Part shown: one piece after another, positions 9,160 to 18,034 of the stretch | Layout: each line of letters begins with the position of its first letter | Numbering within the stretch: the first letter of the stretch is position 1 | Assembly: GCF_003382275.1 (NCBI RefSeq) | Contig: NZ_QTJX01000006.1 | Span: forward strand, 62,001-126,000 | Reading direction: 5' to 3' | From: Flagellimonas nanhaiensis | GTDB lineage: Bacteria > Bacteroidota > Bacteroidia > Flavobacteriales > Flavobacteriaceae | DNA: 64,000 bases | Position numbers and translations under genes: made by a program | Notes under the pieces: generated by a model | The model's input: the letters and a program-made list of their open reading frames with translations, nothing else | What the model was told of the DNA's origin: nothing | Database searches by the model: none

Positions 9160-9637
9160 ATTCTGATTTATATTCTACCTTATTTGATGAAACATATGGA
9201 CATTCTTTAACAAACTAATTGGCGTTAAATTAATTCAATTAACATTCTCTAATGAGCGCTACTCCACCGTAAATAACTTTCGGTTTTACTCAGCCAAGCT
9301 GATTTTCATAATAGGAACTTCAATATCTATAATAATGGTTTTCGACTTCATTGAGTTAAGTCATGAATTTAATTTGCCTCATGATTTTAATTTCCAAAAC
9401 CGAGCAGTTCGTAACTAATTCTTCATAGTTCAATACTTCTTTTCATATGGCTAGTCTATTTCAAATACCTTTAAGTTAGCAATCTTTTGGGTTTTGATCT
9501 CATTTTAAGATTGTTTGAATTAGCTATCAAGAATCCCTCTTCGGAGGGATTCTTTTTTTACTATTTATTTATTGTAAGAGATTAATTTTATTTGTCTATA
9601 ATATTCGTAAACTGAAGCGAATCCAAGTCTTTGAAGA
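9160..9637. other. Non-coding stretch of about 480 bp with an orphan terminator
   Basis: AT-rich, no convincing coding frame and no tRNA. The only strong signal is a terminator at 9531-9559, which has no recognised gene in front of it on the plus strand, so a small RNA or a decayed gene could lie between about 9200 and 9530. Confidence 0.5.
9531..9559 (+). terminator. Strong orphan terminator
   Basis: GAATCCCTC, tetraloop TTCG and GAGGGATTC make a perfect 9-bp stem followed by seven Ts. Confidence 0.85.
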
Positions 9638-10135
9638 ATGATTAGGGCCATTTTATTTTTATCGTTTTTTACATGTATCATATATAATAGTTTCTGTCAA
9701 GCCAAGAGTATAGATTTCCTAATCGGAGAATGGACCATCGAAACTCGGTTTAAGATGGGAGAAAAATCAATTGTTAAGCTTGCATATCTAAAAGCATCCG
9801 AGATAATGGACGGAAAGGGAATTCTTATTGAGGAAAAACACGAAAGAATAACGGAAAAGGAAACCTACTTTTATAATATGACTGTACTTGTTTCTGATAA
9901 ACCTAATTCTTGGAAAGGGATTTCAAATAACTCACTTGGGAATAGAAAATTCTTGAAAGGCCATTTCGTGGATAACAAATTGATTTTGTTGATAGAAGGA
10001 GAATTGTTCGACAAGAAATATTCTAAAAACAGGATGGAAATTGAAAAACTGGATTTAGGAGGGTTTGAATCCAAATTGTTTGGCTGCGAGAATGGCAATA
10101 AATGTGAATTGATTTACTCTTTTCGTACAAAATAA
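9638..10135 (+). CDS. Secreted protein of unknown function (DUF1579-like start)
   Basis: A 165-residue protein with an N-terminal signal peptide (IRAILFLSFFTCIIYNSFCQ). It continues with KSIDFLIGEWTIETRFKMG. The FLIGEW(T/K) opening is typical of small lipocalin-like or DUF1579-type proteins in Flavobacteriia, in which a beta-barrel is predicted. Two Cys near the C-terminus (GCENGNKCEL) could form a disulfide in the periplasm. It stands alone, is AT-rich like its neighbours, and has no partner that hints at a role. The domain assignment is a resemblance only. Confidence 0.65.
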   Translation: MIRAILFLSFFTCIIYNSFCQAKSIDFLIGEWTIETRFKMGEKSIVKLAYLKASEIMDGKGILIEEKHERITEKETYFYNMTVLVSDKPNSWKGISNNSLGNRKFLKGHFVDNKLILLIEGELFDKKYSKNRMEIEKLDLGGFESKLFGCENGNKCELIYSFRTK

Positions 10136-10301
10136 TCCCTAACACACAAGAACCACAAGTGGTTGGGCAGATAGTCAATAATTTTTACAAATTTCTTTTC
10201 GGTCAAACATTTTGTAGATAAGAACCTTAGTATTCAAGAAATTTATAGAAACTCCAAAATGACATTAAAGTTCATAGCATCATAATGTAGTAATCTACGC
10301 C

Positions 10302-11708
10302 TTATTGATTTTTGTCTTTTAGGCTTAACATTAGCTCACTTAATTCCTCTTTATTAATATACTTTCCTCTGAGGAAAACTGCTTCAATCTTTTGTGTATT
10401 TCTTATATCTTTTAATGGATTCTCATTTAAAATAATAACACTCGCCGATTTTCCTTCGGATACTTGGCCGTATAAATCTTCTTTTTGCATAAATATTGCT
10501 GGATAATAGGTGGCACTCCTCAACACCTCTAAAGTTGACATACCAGCATTGTTCATGAGAACAAGTTCTTCATGTAAACCAAATCCAGGATAACAGAAGG
10601 GGTTTGGGAAATCTGTGCCAGCCAATATCTTTACGCCACGCTCTGACATTCTCCCTAATAAAGAAGTTTGAAGGTCAAAAAGACGCTCAAATACCTCGTA
10701 AAATTCTTCACTTTTATCCCTGGTACTTCCAGTCCAAGATTGTCTCGTATGCAAAGGAATATACTCTAGTTTGTCATCAGTCAAGAATCCCTTGTCCAGC
10801 TTTGTGGATGTATTTTTTAGCACAGAGAGCGTCGGACATATCCATGTATCGCTTTTTGCTAATTTTTCACACAAATCATCAAATTTCTTAGAATCAAAAT
10901 TCTCTACTAAGAAGCTGGCTCTTCCAATTCTATTCATTGGGTCGATGCTATCCAGTTTGAAAGGTTTTGAGCATGATGCTTCTAGTATACCGTTCAAATG
11001 TTCTATGCTTTGTTGCCCCAAAGCCAAGGCCTTAGCCATCGGAACTTTTAAGGGTAAGTGTCCAGCAAATGGAATTCCTAGTTTCTTACTTTCCTGAGCT
11101 ATTGCTTCATAACTTTCCTTAGATAGGTTTGTGTAAATTTTTATAAAATCTACACCCTGACTTTTTTGTTCCTTAACAGCACTGACCGCTTCCTGGGGGT
11201 TCTTTACCTTAGTAGACCAAGGCCAGACAGGAGGGTAGCCATCAATGATATCTCCAGAGGTATATATGTCAGGTGCTAAAATCGAGTCCTTATTTATTAG
11301 TCTCCTTATCTCAAAGATTGTATTTGGCACCCCCCACATTTCCCGAATACCAACAACCCCATTCCCTATTAGCAGGGGATTGACAAAATCATGGTTAAGA
11401 CTGTAATGAGCATGCATATCCCAAAGTCCAGGAATAATATATTTTCCTGTACCGTCGATTATTTTAGTTCTTGAATCACCCTTTACTTCAGACAAATGAA
11501 TTTTACCTATACGTTCTCCAACAATCTCAACCCAACAATTTTCTATGGTTTCACCATTAACAACATCAATTAAGTTGACATTTTCAATTAAATAATCTGC
11601 TTCATTTGTGATTGGAATGCATCGAATAAAGAGAGAAATCAATAAAATCAAGCATACTTTTACTCCTGTCCTTCTATAATCAAGAAATTGGATTGGGAAT
11701 TTTTTCAT
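10302..11708 (-). CDS. Amidohydrolase family protein (imidazolonepropionase-like), exported
   Basis: Metal-dependent hydrolase of the amidohydrolase superfamily. YIIPGLWDMHAHYSLNH holds the HxH metal ligands, FIKIYTNLS the possible bridging Lys, GIPFAGHLP and QSIEHLNGI two further His ligands, and ILAGTDFPNP the catalytic Asp. It ends with SASVIILNENPLKDI, the usual second part of the composite beta-sandwich. The frame opens at 11759, but ATG 11708 gives a sensible start: MKKFPIQFLDYRRTGVKV followed by a hydrophobic segment and Cys, a possible signal or lipobox. From 11708 it sits 13 nt behind the serine hydrolase, suggesting one transcript. The substrate is unknown; related exported enzymes act on dipeptides or cyclic amides. 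Confidence 0.88.
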   Translation of the reverse strand: MKKFPIQFLDYRRTGVKVCLILLISLFIRCIPITNEADYLIENVNLIDVVNGETIENCWVEIVGERIGKIHLSEVKGDSRTKIIDGTGKYIIPGLWDMHAHYSLNHDFVNPLLIGNGVVGIREMWGVPNTIFEIRRLINKDSILAPDIYTSGDIIDGYPPVWPWSTKVKNPQEAVSAVKEQKSQGVDFIKIYTNLSKESYEAIAQESKKLGIPFAGHLPLKVPMAKALALGQQSIEHLNGILEASCSKPFKLDSIDPMNRIGRASFLVENFDSKKFDDLCEKLAKSDTWICPTLSVLKNTSTKLDKGFLTDDKLEYIPLHTRQSWTGSTRDKSEEFYEVFERLFDLQTSLLGRMSERGVKILAGTDFPNPFCYPGFGLHEELVLMNNAGMSTLEVLRSATYYPAIFMQKEDLYGQVSEGKSASVIILNENPLKDIRNTQKIEAVFLRGKYINKEELSELMLSLKDKNQ

Positions 11709-11721
11709 TAAGCGGTATGCT

Positions 11722-13221
11722 TTAGATTTTATCTTTTCGGTATAGCGGATTCTCTTCATTGGTAATATTTCTTATTTGGTAAATTGTGATAAAGTTTGGA
11801 TCAGATTCAACGTCAATCCTTAACTTGCTTGGATATTGATCTACTTCAAGGAAATTATCACCTAGGTAGAGTAACTCTGATTCGTCAACCCCTATTGACG
11901 GCTGCATGAAAATCTTTCCGCCTCTTTCGAATACTGTCATGTTTTCCCCAAAAACAATGTGCTGATAGCTTCCCAACAGCTTATCCTTTAGGTCTTTTGG
12001 AATCGGTTCCGTTACCACATTCAAATCACGATACCAATCAAGTGATTTAAATATAGAATCCCGTAATAAGTCCAATACGGGTATTCGGTTCTGATTTGGG
12101 CCGTTGCCGAAAAGAACAATTCCTTTGCCCCCTTCCATAGTCGCATAGACATGCCCTCCGGTTCCAGTATTTGCTCCACCATGCGAGAACCACTCCTGGT
12201 TACAGAAACCATACCTCCTTTCCCATCCCATGCTCCATCCTCCCATCACTTTTGATGTAACGATATCAGTTACTTTTTTGGCAACACTGTGAGAAATCAC
12301 TCGATTATTTTTATTTCTTAAGGCATTTTGAAGCTCAATCAGAAAAATGGACATATCTGTTGGGTTAGACCAAAGCCCAGATGGTGCCACTTGAGGTGTG
12401 ATTGGTATACCAGTATTGATAATATTGGCGTTTTGATCATGTGCCTTGGCCACATTCGACAAAAATCCATCCTCATTGGGCTGCTTCATTGTGGTCCGTT
12501 TCATACCAAGTGGGCCAAATATGTATTCTTGGGCAAGATGGGCCAAAGGGAATCCCAAATGATCTTCGATGGCGACTTGGGCAATGACGTAACCTCCCCC
12601 ACTGTATCGCCAGTGGGTTCCAGGATAGAAGGTTAGTTCCAAAGCAGAATTGTTTGCAATTTCACCCTCTAGACTCTCAACCAAAGTTGGTATGGTATCA
12701 CCAAGATAATAGTCCGTAAACCCGTGTTGAGAGGTACCGCCAGTATTACTTAGTAAATGCTTAAGGGTCAAGATTTTTTCAGCACCAAAATCATTTTTGG
12801 GGAGATTCCAACGTTTCAAATATTTTGAAACTGGCGCGTCCAGATTAATTAACCCTTCCTCTTCTAGCATGGCTAAAAGGGTGGCGGTCACTGGCTTTGC
12901 AATCGAGGCCGTTGAAAAAGCTGTTTCAAAATCAATTTTTGAATCTGTGTTGGCCACTTTGTGACCCCAGACATGTCTCCAAACAATTTCGTAGTTATCA
13001 AATACGGCAACGCTTAAACCAGTTAGATGAAATTCTTGCATGGCATGAGAAATACTTTTAATCATGGAATCATTATCCAATGGAGAATGACATGACTCCT
13101 TTTGCCGATTTAAGGAATCTTTCTCAAATTTTTGGCCTAAAGAATGTGGCTGTGAAAGTATAAAAGCGAAACATACCAACCAAAGTTTTACCAAGCTGAT
13201 ACTTCTAGTAGAGGGAAGCAT
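11722..13221 (-). CDS. Serine hydrolase, beta-lactamase / penicillin-binding-protein-like (class C fold)
   Basis: Exported serine hydrolase of the beta-lactamase/transpeptidase-like superfamily. The three active-site elements are visible: SxxK in FSTASIAKPVTATLL, the Tyr motif in HWRYSGGGYVIAQ, and an HxG in EWFSHGGANTGTGGH where KTG would stand in PBPs. A C-terminal lipocalin-like beta domain follows (LLGSYQHIVFGENMTVFERG). The open frame begins at 13341, but the signal peptide starts at ATG 13221 (MLPSTRSISLVKLWLVCFAF, cleaved after LGQ), so that start is chosen. Family members include esterases and D-aminopeptidases, and resistance to beta-lactams should not be assumed. It lies in a run of hydrolases on the same strand. 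Confidence 0.9.
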   Translation of the reverse strand: MLPSTRSISLVKLWLVCFAFILSQPHSLGQKFEKDSLNRQKESCHSPLDNDSMIKSISHAMQEFHLTGLSVAVFDNYEIVWRHVWGHKVANTDSKIDFETAFSTASIAKPVTATLLAMLEEEGLINLDAPVSKYLKRWNLPKNDFGAEKILTLKHLLSNTGGTSQHGFTDYYLGDTIPTLVESLEGEIANNSALELTFYPGTHWRYSGGGYVIAQVAIEDHLGFPLAHLAQEYIFGPLGMKRTTMKQPNEDGFLSNVAKAHDQNANIINTGIPITPQVAPSGLWSNPTDMSIFLIELQNALRNKNNRVISHSVAKKVTDIVTSKVMGGWSMGWERRYGFCNQEWFSHGGANTGTGGHVYATMEGGKGIVLFGNGPNQNRIPVLDLLRDSIFKSLDWYRDLNVVTEPIPKDLKDKLLGSYQHIVFGENMTVFERGGKIFMQPSIGVDESELLYLGDNFLEVDQYPSKLRIDVESDPNFITIYQIRNITNEENPLYRKDKI

Positions 13222-13372
13222 GAAATAAGAAAACAAGCACATACAATTCGTTTTTATTAAGCTTATGTTGCAATAAAGACCTTCCAGAAAACGAAAGGTT
13301 ACACGTATTGTAATCAAGGTCAGATAATTGGTTATGAACACCTATATATAAGTTATAAAGGTTAATCCAAGG

Positions 13373-14773
13373 CTATCTGTTAATCTGCTTTCCCTCGATG
13401 TCATGTTGAGTTTCGGTTCTTCTCCAATTAGCGTCGTATGTATATCTCATTTCATGTATTCCCCTTCCTATTGTAGGTGTTCCATCGGGTAAGAAATTTT
13501 TAAATCCAGTGGGTCTATCCAAATCGTCATACGTTCTTTTTTGAGTATAAAGTAAGCTATCATTTCCTTCTATCCTATCTATTTCTATAAGTCTCCCACG
13601 GTCATCATATCTATGCGGATAGCGATCTACAAGATTGTAATCTACGTCCCAAAAACTAATCTCCTTCAGTCGTCCATCGGAAGAGTATACACTTCTCATT
13701 TTTGGAGGTCGCCAATCGACTAATTCTGCAGTTTCATCCAAAAAGGTAATTTCAGAGATATAGCCTTTTTCATTGATTTTAAAATCAACAATAGCCGGCC
13801 TACGTTCTTCGCTAGTCAGTTTTTCTTCATTTAAATCATAATAACGACTCTGAACGAAATCCCCCCAATCATTGTAAAATCTTTTGTTGATTTGGGAATT
13901 CCGTCTATCACTCATTAGATTTCCTTCAGCATCATAACTTTTGTACTCTACAAAATAGCCCTTTGAATTATGACTGTGTTCTCCTCTATGTACCATCGGG
14001 TCATTTCCTTCAACGGGGTTACCATTCACATCAAAAACCGACCAACCTTCGAAGTCTCCTGCGCTGTTATACCTGAGTTCATCATAGGCCACTCCTGTGG
14101 AATTGTTGGTCAATTCTCCTTCCAATCCATAATTGTATAGCCTCTTTATAAAGCCCCTTTCATCATACTCCATTTGAACTGCGTAAAACTCAAATTCCGG
14201 GCGAATCCTTGCTTGTTCCCCATCGATATTAAATCGTTTTTCTTGAACACGTCCATTACTTAGTTTTTTCCATTCATAGTTATGAATCCCCCAATCGTTT
14301 TCTATTGGTGTGTCATTTCGGGAAAAGAAAGCAAGGTTTACTCGTTCACCATCCACATAATTATAAATTTCTTTAAAAACTAGTCCTGACACGGTCATCG
14401 GTTCATTCCTTATATCAAAGAAAGTTCGAATTTCTTTATCCTCTAGGTATTCAATTACAGTTTTCGGCGCGCGTAAGAAATACGGGAAAAAAACCCGGTT
14501 CGTGGCATCATGCGGAAAAAGATTATTTCCCCTCCTATACTCAATAAGAACCGGGCGATTTTCTGAATCATATTGAACCTTGAAATGAAGACAATGTTCT
14601 GCTTCTTTTTCAGAGATTTGATGTGCCCCTTTTATTGGTGCATATGGCGACTCTCTAAAAACCATCATTCTATAATATTCAACTCTTACAACTTCTTGCA
14701 AATTGTTTGTCCTCTTGTCAAATTGACTTGAAAAGGCAATTAAAATTGCTACTAAATAGTATAATGGTTTCAT
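13373..14773 (-). CDS. Secreted protein with YD/RHS-like repeats
   Basis: A 466-residue protein with a short N-terminal signal-like segment (MKPLYYLVAILIAFSS). Its body is a series of short degenerate repeats of the form YD..G..... (EYDERGFIKRLYNYGLEG, YNSAGDFEGWSVFDVNG, HNSKGYFVEYKSYDAEGN, YDDRGRLIEIDRIEGND, YDDLDRPTGFKNFLPDG). These resemble YD repeats of RHS-type shells and would build a beta-strand-rich coil. There is no toxin domain and it is far too short for a classical Rhs protein, so it is better seen as a repeat-only periplasmic protein. It starts 5 nt after the penicillin acylase, so co-transcription is likely. Function unknown. Confidence 0.7.
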   Translation of the reverse strand: MKPLYYLVAILIAFSSQFDKRTNNLQEVVRVEYYRMMVFRESPYAPIKGAHQISEKEAEHCLHFKVQYDSENRPVLIEYRRGNNLFPHDATNRVFFPYFLRAPKTVIEYLEDKEIRTFFDIRNEPMTVSGLVFKEIYNYVDGERVNLAFFSRNDTPIENDWGIHNYEWKKLSNGRVQEKRFNIDGEQARIRPEFEFYAVQMEYDERGFIKRLYNYGLEGELTNNSTGVAYDELRYNSAGDFEGWSVFDVNGNPVEGNDPMVHRGEHSHNSKGYFVEYKSYDAEGNLMSDRRNSQINKRFYNDWGDFVQSRYYDLNEEKLTSEERRPAIVDFKINEKGYISEITFLDETAELVDWRPPKMRSVYSSDGRLKEISFWDVDYNLVDRYPHRYDDRGRLIEIDRIEGNDSLLYTQKRTYDDLDRPTGFKNFLPDGTPTIGRGIHEMRYTYDANWRRTETQHDIEGKQINR

Positions 14774-14778
14774 AATAT

Positions 14779-16857
14779 TTAATCTTTAATAATTAAGCTT
14801 TCAACTTTGTTGATGTTATCGCGCAACTCTTCTTCATAATAATACACATCTCTAAGACCTCCGTCGAGAAGTAGTTCTAATTGATTATTATGAAATTCTA
14901 ATCGTTTATTTGTGGTATTGCCATAACTTAAAATGCCCTTTGCCTTAATTCTGTCACCAAACTCTACGACCAAACTAAATGCAGTGCCACCCAATAATTT
15001 ATATTTATTGTCATCAGTGGGCATATAAAAACCAGCATTGAAAGCACCTAGTTCGCCTAAGCCCAAACCACCATCAAACTCTTTCCCTGAATATTCTATC
15101 TTGTAGACCTGTCCAGTGCTAATATCCATTTTCCCATGTGTAGAAACAACGTTCTTTGCTGCCTTAAGCAACTGCTCTTTGGCGTTAAGAGTTAACGTAT
15201 TAGGAGTGTTTAGAATATCATTGGAATCAAAACCATTTTCAAAAATTGTGCCCGCTTTTCTGGCAAGATTGTACCAATTAATGAAAAGAACCGCACCCTT
15301 AGAACCAGGCTCCATACTTCTATCCCATAGCATTAAGACTGTTGCCGCTTCCTGTAAAACCTGCTCAGCGGAATTGATTCCATAATTAATCAATTCATCT
15401 ATTGTTCTATCAGCAATCTCTAAGTGTGTGGAGGCCTGAAAATTAATAACGTCTTTGAAACTAAGTTTGTCCTTTGCAGTGATCATTTTTATGGACTGCC
15501 TAGATCTTGGTCCGAAATAAGTAAAAGGTTTTTCAATTATGTACCCAGGAAATTCATTATGGAATTGAGGTAAAGGGAACGTACTAGTAAATGGACCATC
15601 ATTCGAATTGGCCAAAAAACCTGATTTTGGATTTATAATCTTTGGAAGGTCTTCGTATTCAACATACTCTTCAAATTCCACATTCAACTCATCTGATAAT
15701 ATAATTCCCGACCAATCTTGATACGAACTTTCTTGTCGTTTTGGTATTATACCATTGTATAAATAAAAAATGTCCCCATACTTATCCGCATATACAATAT
15801 TTTGCAAGGGCAATTGAAGCTGTTTTGTAGCGTTCTGAAATTCATCCAAATTTGTTGAATTGCCCATATCGAAGAATTGCTTAATGAAATTCGGCCGATC
15901 AAAACCAGATAATCTTAAGACCAAAGCCTTATCTTCTTTTTCTTCGATTATATACCCTAGGTTTGTTCTTTTAACTTCAATTATTTCATGGGTTTTCTTT
16001 ATAGGGTTTAAAATGGTGTCTTTTGAGGTTTCAAGTGGGTGCCATTCCTTTTGAATTCGATATTGGCCTTCTTTTAATTCTACCTCAATTAGGTCCATTG
16101 CATTTGCTTGATTAAAAGTCATACCCCAACCCAAGGATTCATTGAAGCCCATTGCGATTAATGGAAGTCCAATTGGTGCGATACCATATAGATTCAATTT
16201 TTTACTCATTAAATGGCTCTCAAAAAAAAGATAGTTATCAAACCAAGGAGGATGTGGTTGGACGAGCAACATTGCATTTCCACTTTCTGTCTTTTGAGGA
16301 CCAAGAGCCCAAGCATTAGATCCTGCTGATTTCCAATTATTGGATTCGGACTGCAAAGAAAAGGCCCCTACCATTAAATGGTAACTCACTTGAAGGTGGG
16401 ACAATACATCAGTTTCGTCAATTGGTAGAATTATTTTCAATTCATCATCTATTTCCTCTTCATTTTTTCTACAATAATCATTTATACCATGGACAAAGAG
16501 TGTGAGTAAATCTCGAGTCTTTGCATCCATTGTAACCAGCCAGTTTTGAGATCTAGTTTTAACACCTAATTTTTTAACCAATAAATCATTATTATAATTC
16601 TCTTCTCCACCCCAGTACTCTGATGCATTTCCTCTGGATTTGCCATATAGTTTGAGTATTTTGTTGCCATGGGCTTCCATCTGGGAATAGCCAAAGCCAT
16701 AGAAAAGGTTCTTCTCATCACTAGCTTTGATATGGGGTACACCCCAATTGTCCCATACAATGGTTACATTATCCTCATCGTTACCACAATAGAAATACAG
16801 TGCCATTATTAAAATGGTTGAAAGAAGAAAAACAACAAATAGCTTTGACCTACTCAT
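14779..16857 (-). CDS. Penicillin acylase family protein (Ntn hydrolase)
   Basis: N-terminal-nucleophile amidase related to penicillin G acylase, acyl-homoserine-lactone acylases and aculeacin acylase. After a membrane or signal segment (residues 4-24, ending at Cys24) the mature part opens with the alpha-chain motif IVWDNWGVPHIKASDEKNLF. The autocatalytic site is AGS|NAWALGPQKT, with Ser180 as predicted nucleophile of the beta chain. TSGNAMLLVQPHPPW-type sequence follows directly (here TESGNAMLLVQPHPPW). The 692-residue length fits. It would hydrolyse an amide bond of a small acylated compound in the periplasm; signal quenching and nutrient scavenging are both possible. It is flanked by the AraC-type regulator upstream and the YD-repeat protein downstream. 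Confidence 0.9.
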   Translation of the reverse strand: MSRSKLFVVFLLSTILIMALYFYCGNDEDNVTIVWDNWGVPHIKASDEKNLFYGFGYSQMEAHGNKILKLYGKSRGNASEYWGGEENYNNDLLVKKLGVKTRSQNWLVTMDAKTRDLLTLFVHGINDYCRKNEEEIDDELKIILPIDETDVLSHLQVSYHLMVGAFSLQSESNNWKSAGSNAWALGPQKTESGNAMLLVQPHPPWFDNYLFFESHLMSKKLNLYGIAPIGLPLIAMGFNESLGWGMTFNQANAMDLIEVELKEGQYRIQKEWHPLETSKDTILNPIKKTHEIIEVKRTNLGYIIEEKEDKALVLRLSGFDRPNFIKQFFDMGNSTNLDEFQNATKQLQLPLQNIVYADKYGDIFYLYNGIIPKRQESSYQDWSGIILSDELNVEFEEYVEYEDLPKIINPKSGFLANSNDGPFTSTFPLPQFHNEFPGYIIEKPFTYFGPRSRQSIKMITAKDKLSFKDVINFQASTHLEIADRTIDELINYGINSAEQVLQEAATVLMLWDRSMEPGSKGAVLFINWYNLARKAGTIFENGFDSNDILNTPNTLTLNAKEQLLKAAKNVVSTHGKMDISTGQVYKIEYSGKEFDGGLGLGELGAFNAGFYMPTDDNKYKLLGGTAFSLVVEFGDRIKAKGILSYGNTTNKRLEFHNNQLELLLDGGLRDVYYYEEELRDNINKVESLIIKD

Positions 16858-16933
16858 TTTTAAAATGGTTTTAAACTAAACTATGTTTTAATTTTTGGTA
16901 TGGTGTTCGAATGCATCCATCCGAACATGAAAT

Positions 16934-17992
16934 TCATTTCAGAGATCTGAATCGTGAAGGGGTAATACCTGTTTTTTGCTTAAAAACGGTATTGAAGACG
17001 GAACGTGAATTGAACCCGACTGCATACATGATTTCTTTTATGGACATATCCCTGAAATTCAAGAGTAACTCTTTTGCATCCCTAATCCTGTAAGAATTTA
17101 TGTAATCGTAATAATTAGTATGAAATCCTTCATTAATTACTTGGGAGAGGAATTTAGGTTTCATCCCTAATTCCTTAGCCAAAGTATTTAAATCCAAATC
17201 AGGGTTCAGATAAGGTTTCTTAACATTTAGGTGCTTTTCTACTGTTTCTTTAGACTCCGATAAACCAATAATTTTTGTGCCAGTTGTACTTTTTTTGCTA
17301 ACCATAGCAATGTCACTAGAATTTAATTGTTGAAATAAGCTTGGTTTTTTAAGGCCCTGGAAGATGATGATATTTACCAAAAGAAACACACCGAACTGTA
17401 CGACATATTCAAGGTTGATATCAAGCACTCCAAGGTATAGATTTGCTCGTTTAGATTGCCACATGTCGATTAGAACGATTACCAGTGACACGAGCAAAAT
17501 AGTCTTTAACCAATTGACCTCAGTATCAAAGTTTTTAGAAGAGACTTGTTGTATTACCCTTTTATATCTGTAAATTTCTCGGTATGCAAAAGCACAATAA
17601 AGCAGCATTAGTGGTAGAAGCCAAAACCCTATATGGTTACATGGACGGAAACCATAAAGAGTTAATGCGATTATCAAAAAGAAGGGCATAAAGTGTAAAG
17701 AATCGATATAACCAAAACTTTTTCCCTTCTTCAAGTGGTAGCGCACATAAAAAAAAAGTAGTGGTCCATACAAGTAACCGTATCCACAGCTATATAGAGG
17801 AAGCGTTTCAGTATAATAACCGTTTGTATAAAGAAAGTTGTATATAAAATGCAAACAAATGGTCAGCAGAAGAAGTGCAAGGAAAGTATTGCTCCTGTTC
17901 TTACGATATTTTGGTGTGAGAAGGACAATAAGAAAAAAAAGGCTTTGCCAAATAATAAGAATATGAATGATATTTACAACTTCGAATTCCAC
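16934..17992 (-). CDS. AraC-family regulator with N-terminal multi-pass membrane domain
   Basis: The N-terminal ~215 residues contain about six or seven hydrophobic helices (for example IIHILIIWQSLFFLIVLLTP and FLALLLLTICLHFIYNFLY). The C-terminal ~100 residues are an AraC-type double helix-turn-helix: LDLNTLAKELGMKPKFLSQV, then MSIKEIMYAVGFNSRSVF and FKQKTGITPSRFRS. Such 7TM-AraC fusions are frequent in Bacteroidetes and probably sense a ligand at the membrane and bind DNA directly. It sits 42 nt after the S41-like gene and 76 nt before the acylase on the same strand, so it is a likely regulator of the hydrolase run 19,723-10,302. The ligand is unknown. Confidence 0.9.
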   Translation of the reverse strand: MEFEVVNIIHILIIWQSLFFLIVLLTPKYRKNRSNTFLALLLLTICLHFIYNFLYTNGYYTETLPLYSCGYGYLYGPLLFFYVRYHLKKGKSFGYIDSLHFMPFFLIIALTLYGFRPCNHIGFWLLPLMLLYCAFAYREIYRYKRVIQQVSSKNFDTEVNWLKTILLVSLVIVLIDMWQSKRANLYLGVLDINLEYVVQFGVFLLVNIIIFQGLKKPSLFQQLNSSDIAMVSKKSTTGTKIIGLSESKETVEKHLNVKKPYLNPDLDLNTLAKELGMKPKFLSQVINEGFHTNYYDYINSYRIRDAKELLLNFRDMSIKEIMYAVGFNSRSVFNTVFKQKTGITPSRFRSLK

Positions 17993-18034
17993 CTTGGCGT
18001 CGTACTTTGGCTAAAACTAATAATTTAACCTGGA

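Noticed and set aside
11722-13221. Antibiotic-resistance beta-lactamase
   Set aside because: Only the general SxxK/Tyr/HxG fold is present, with a C-terminal extra domain as in esterases and peptidases; no resistance function can be claimed.
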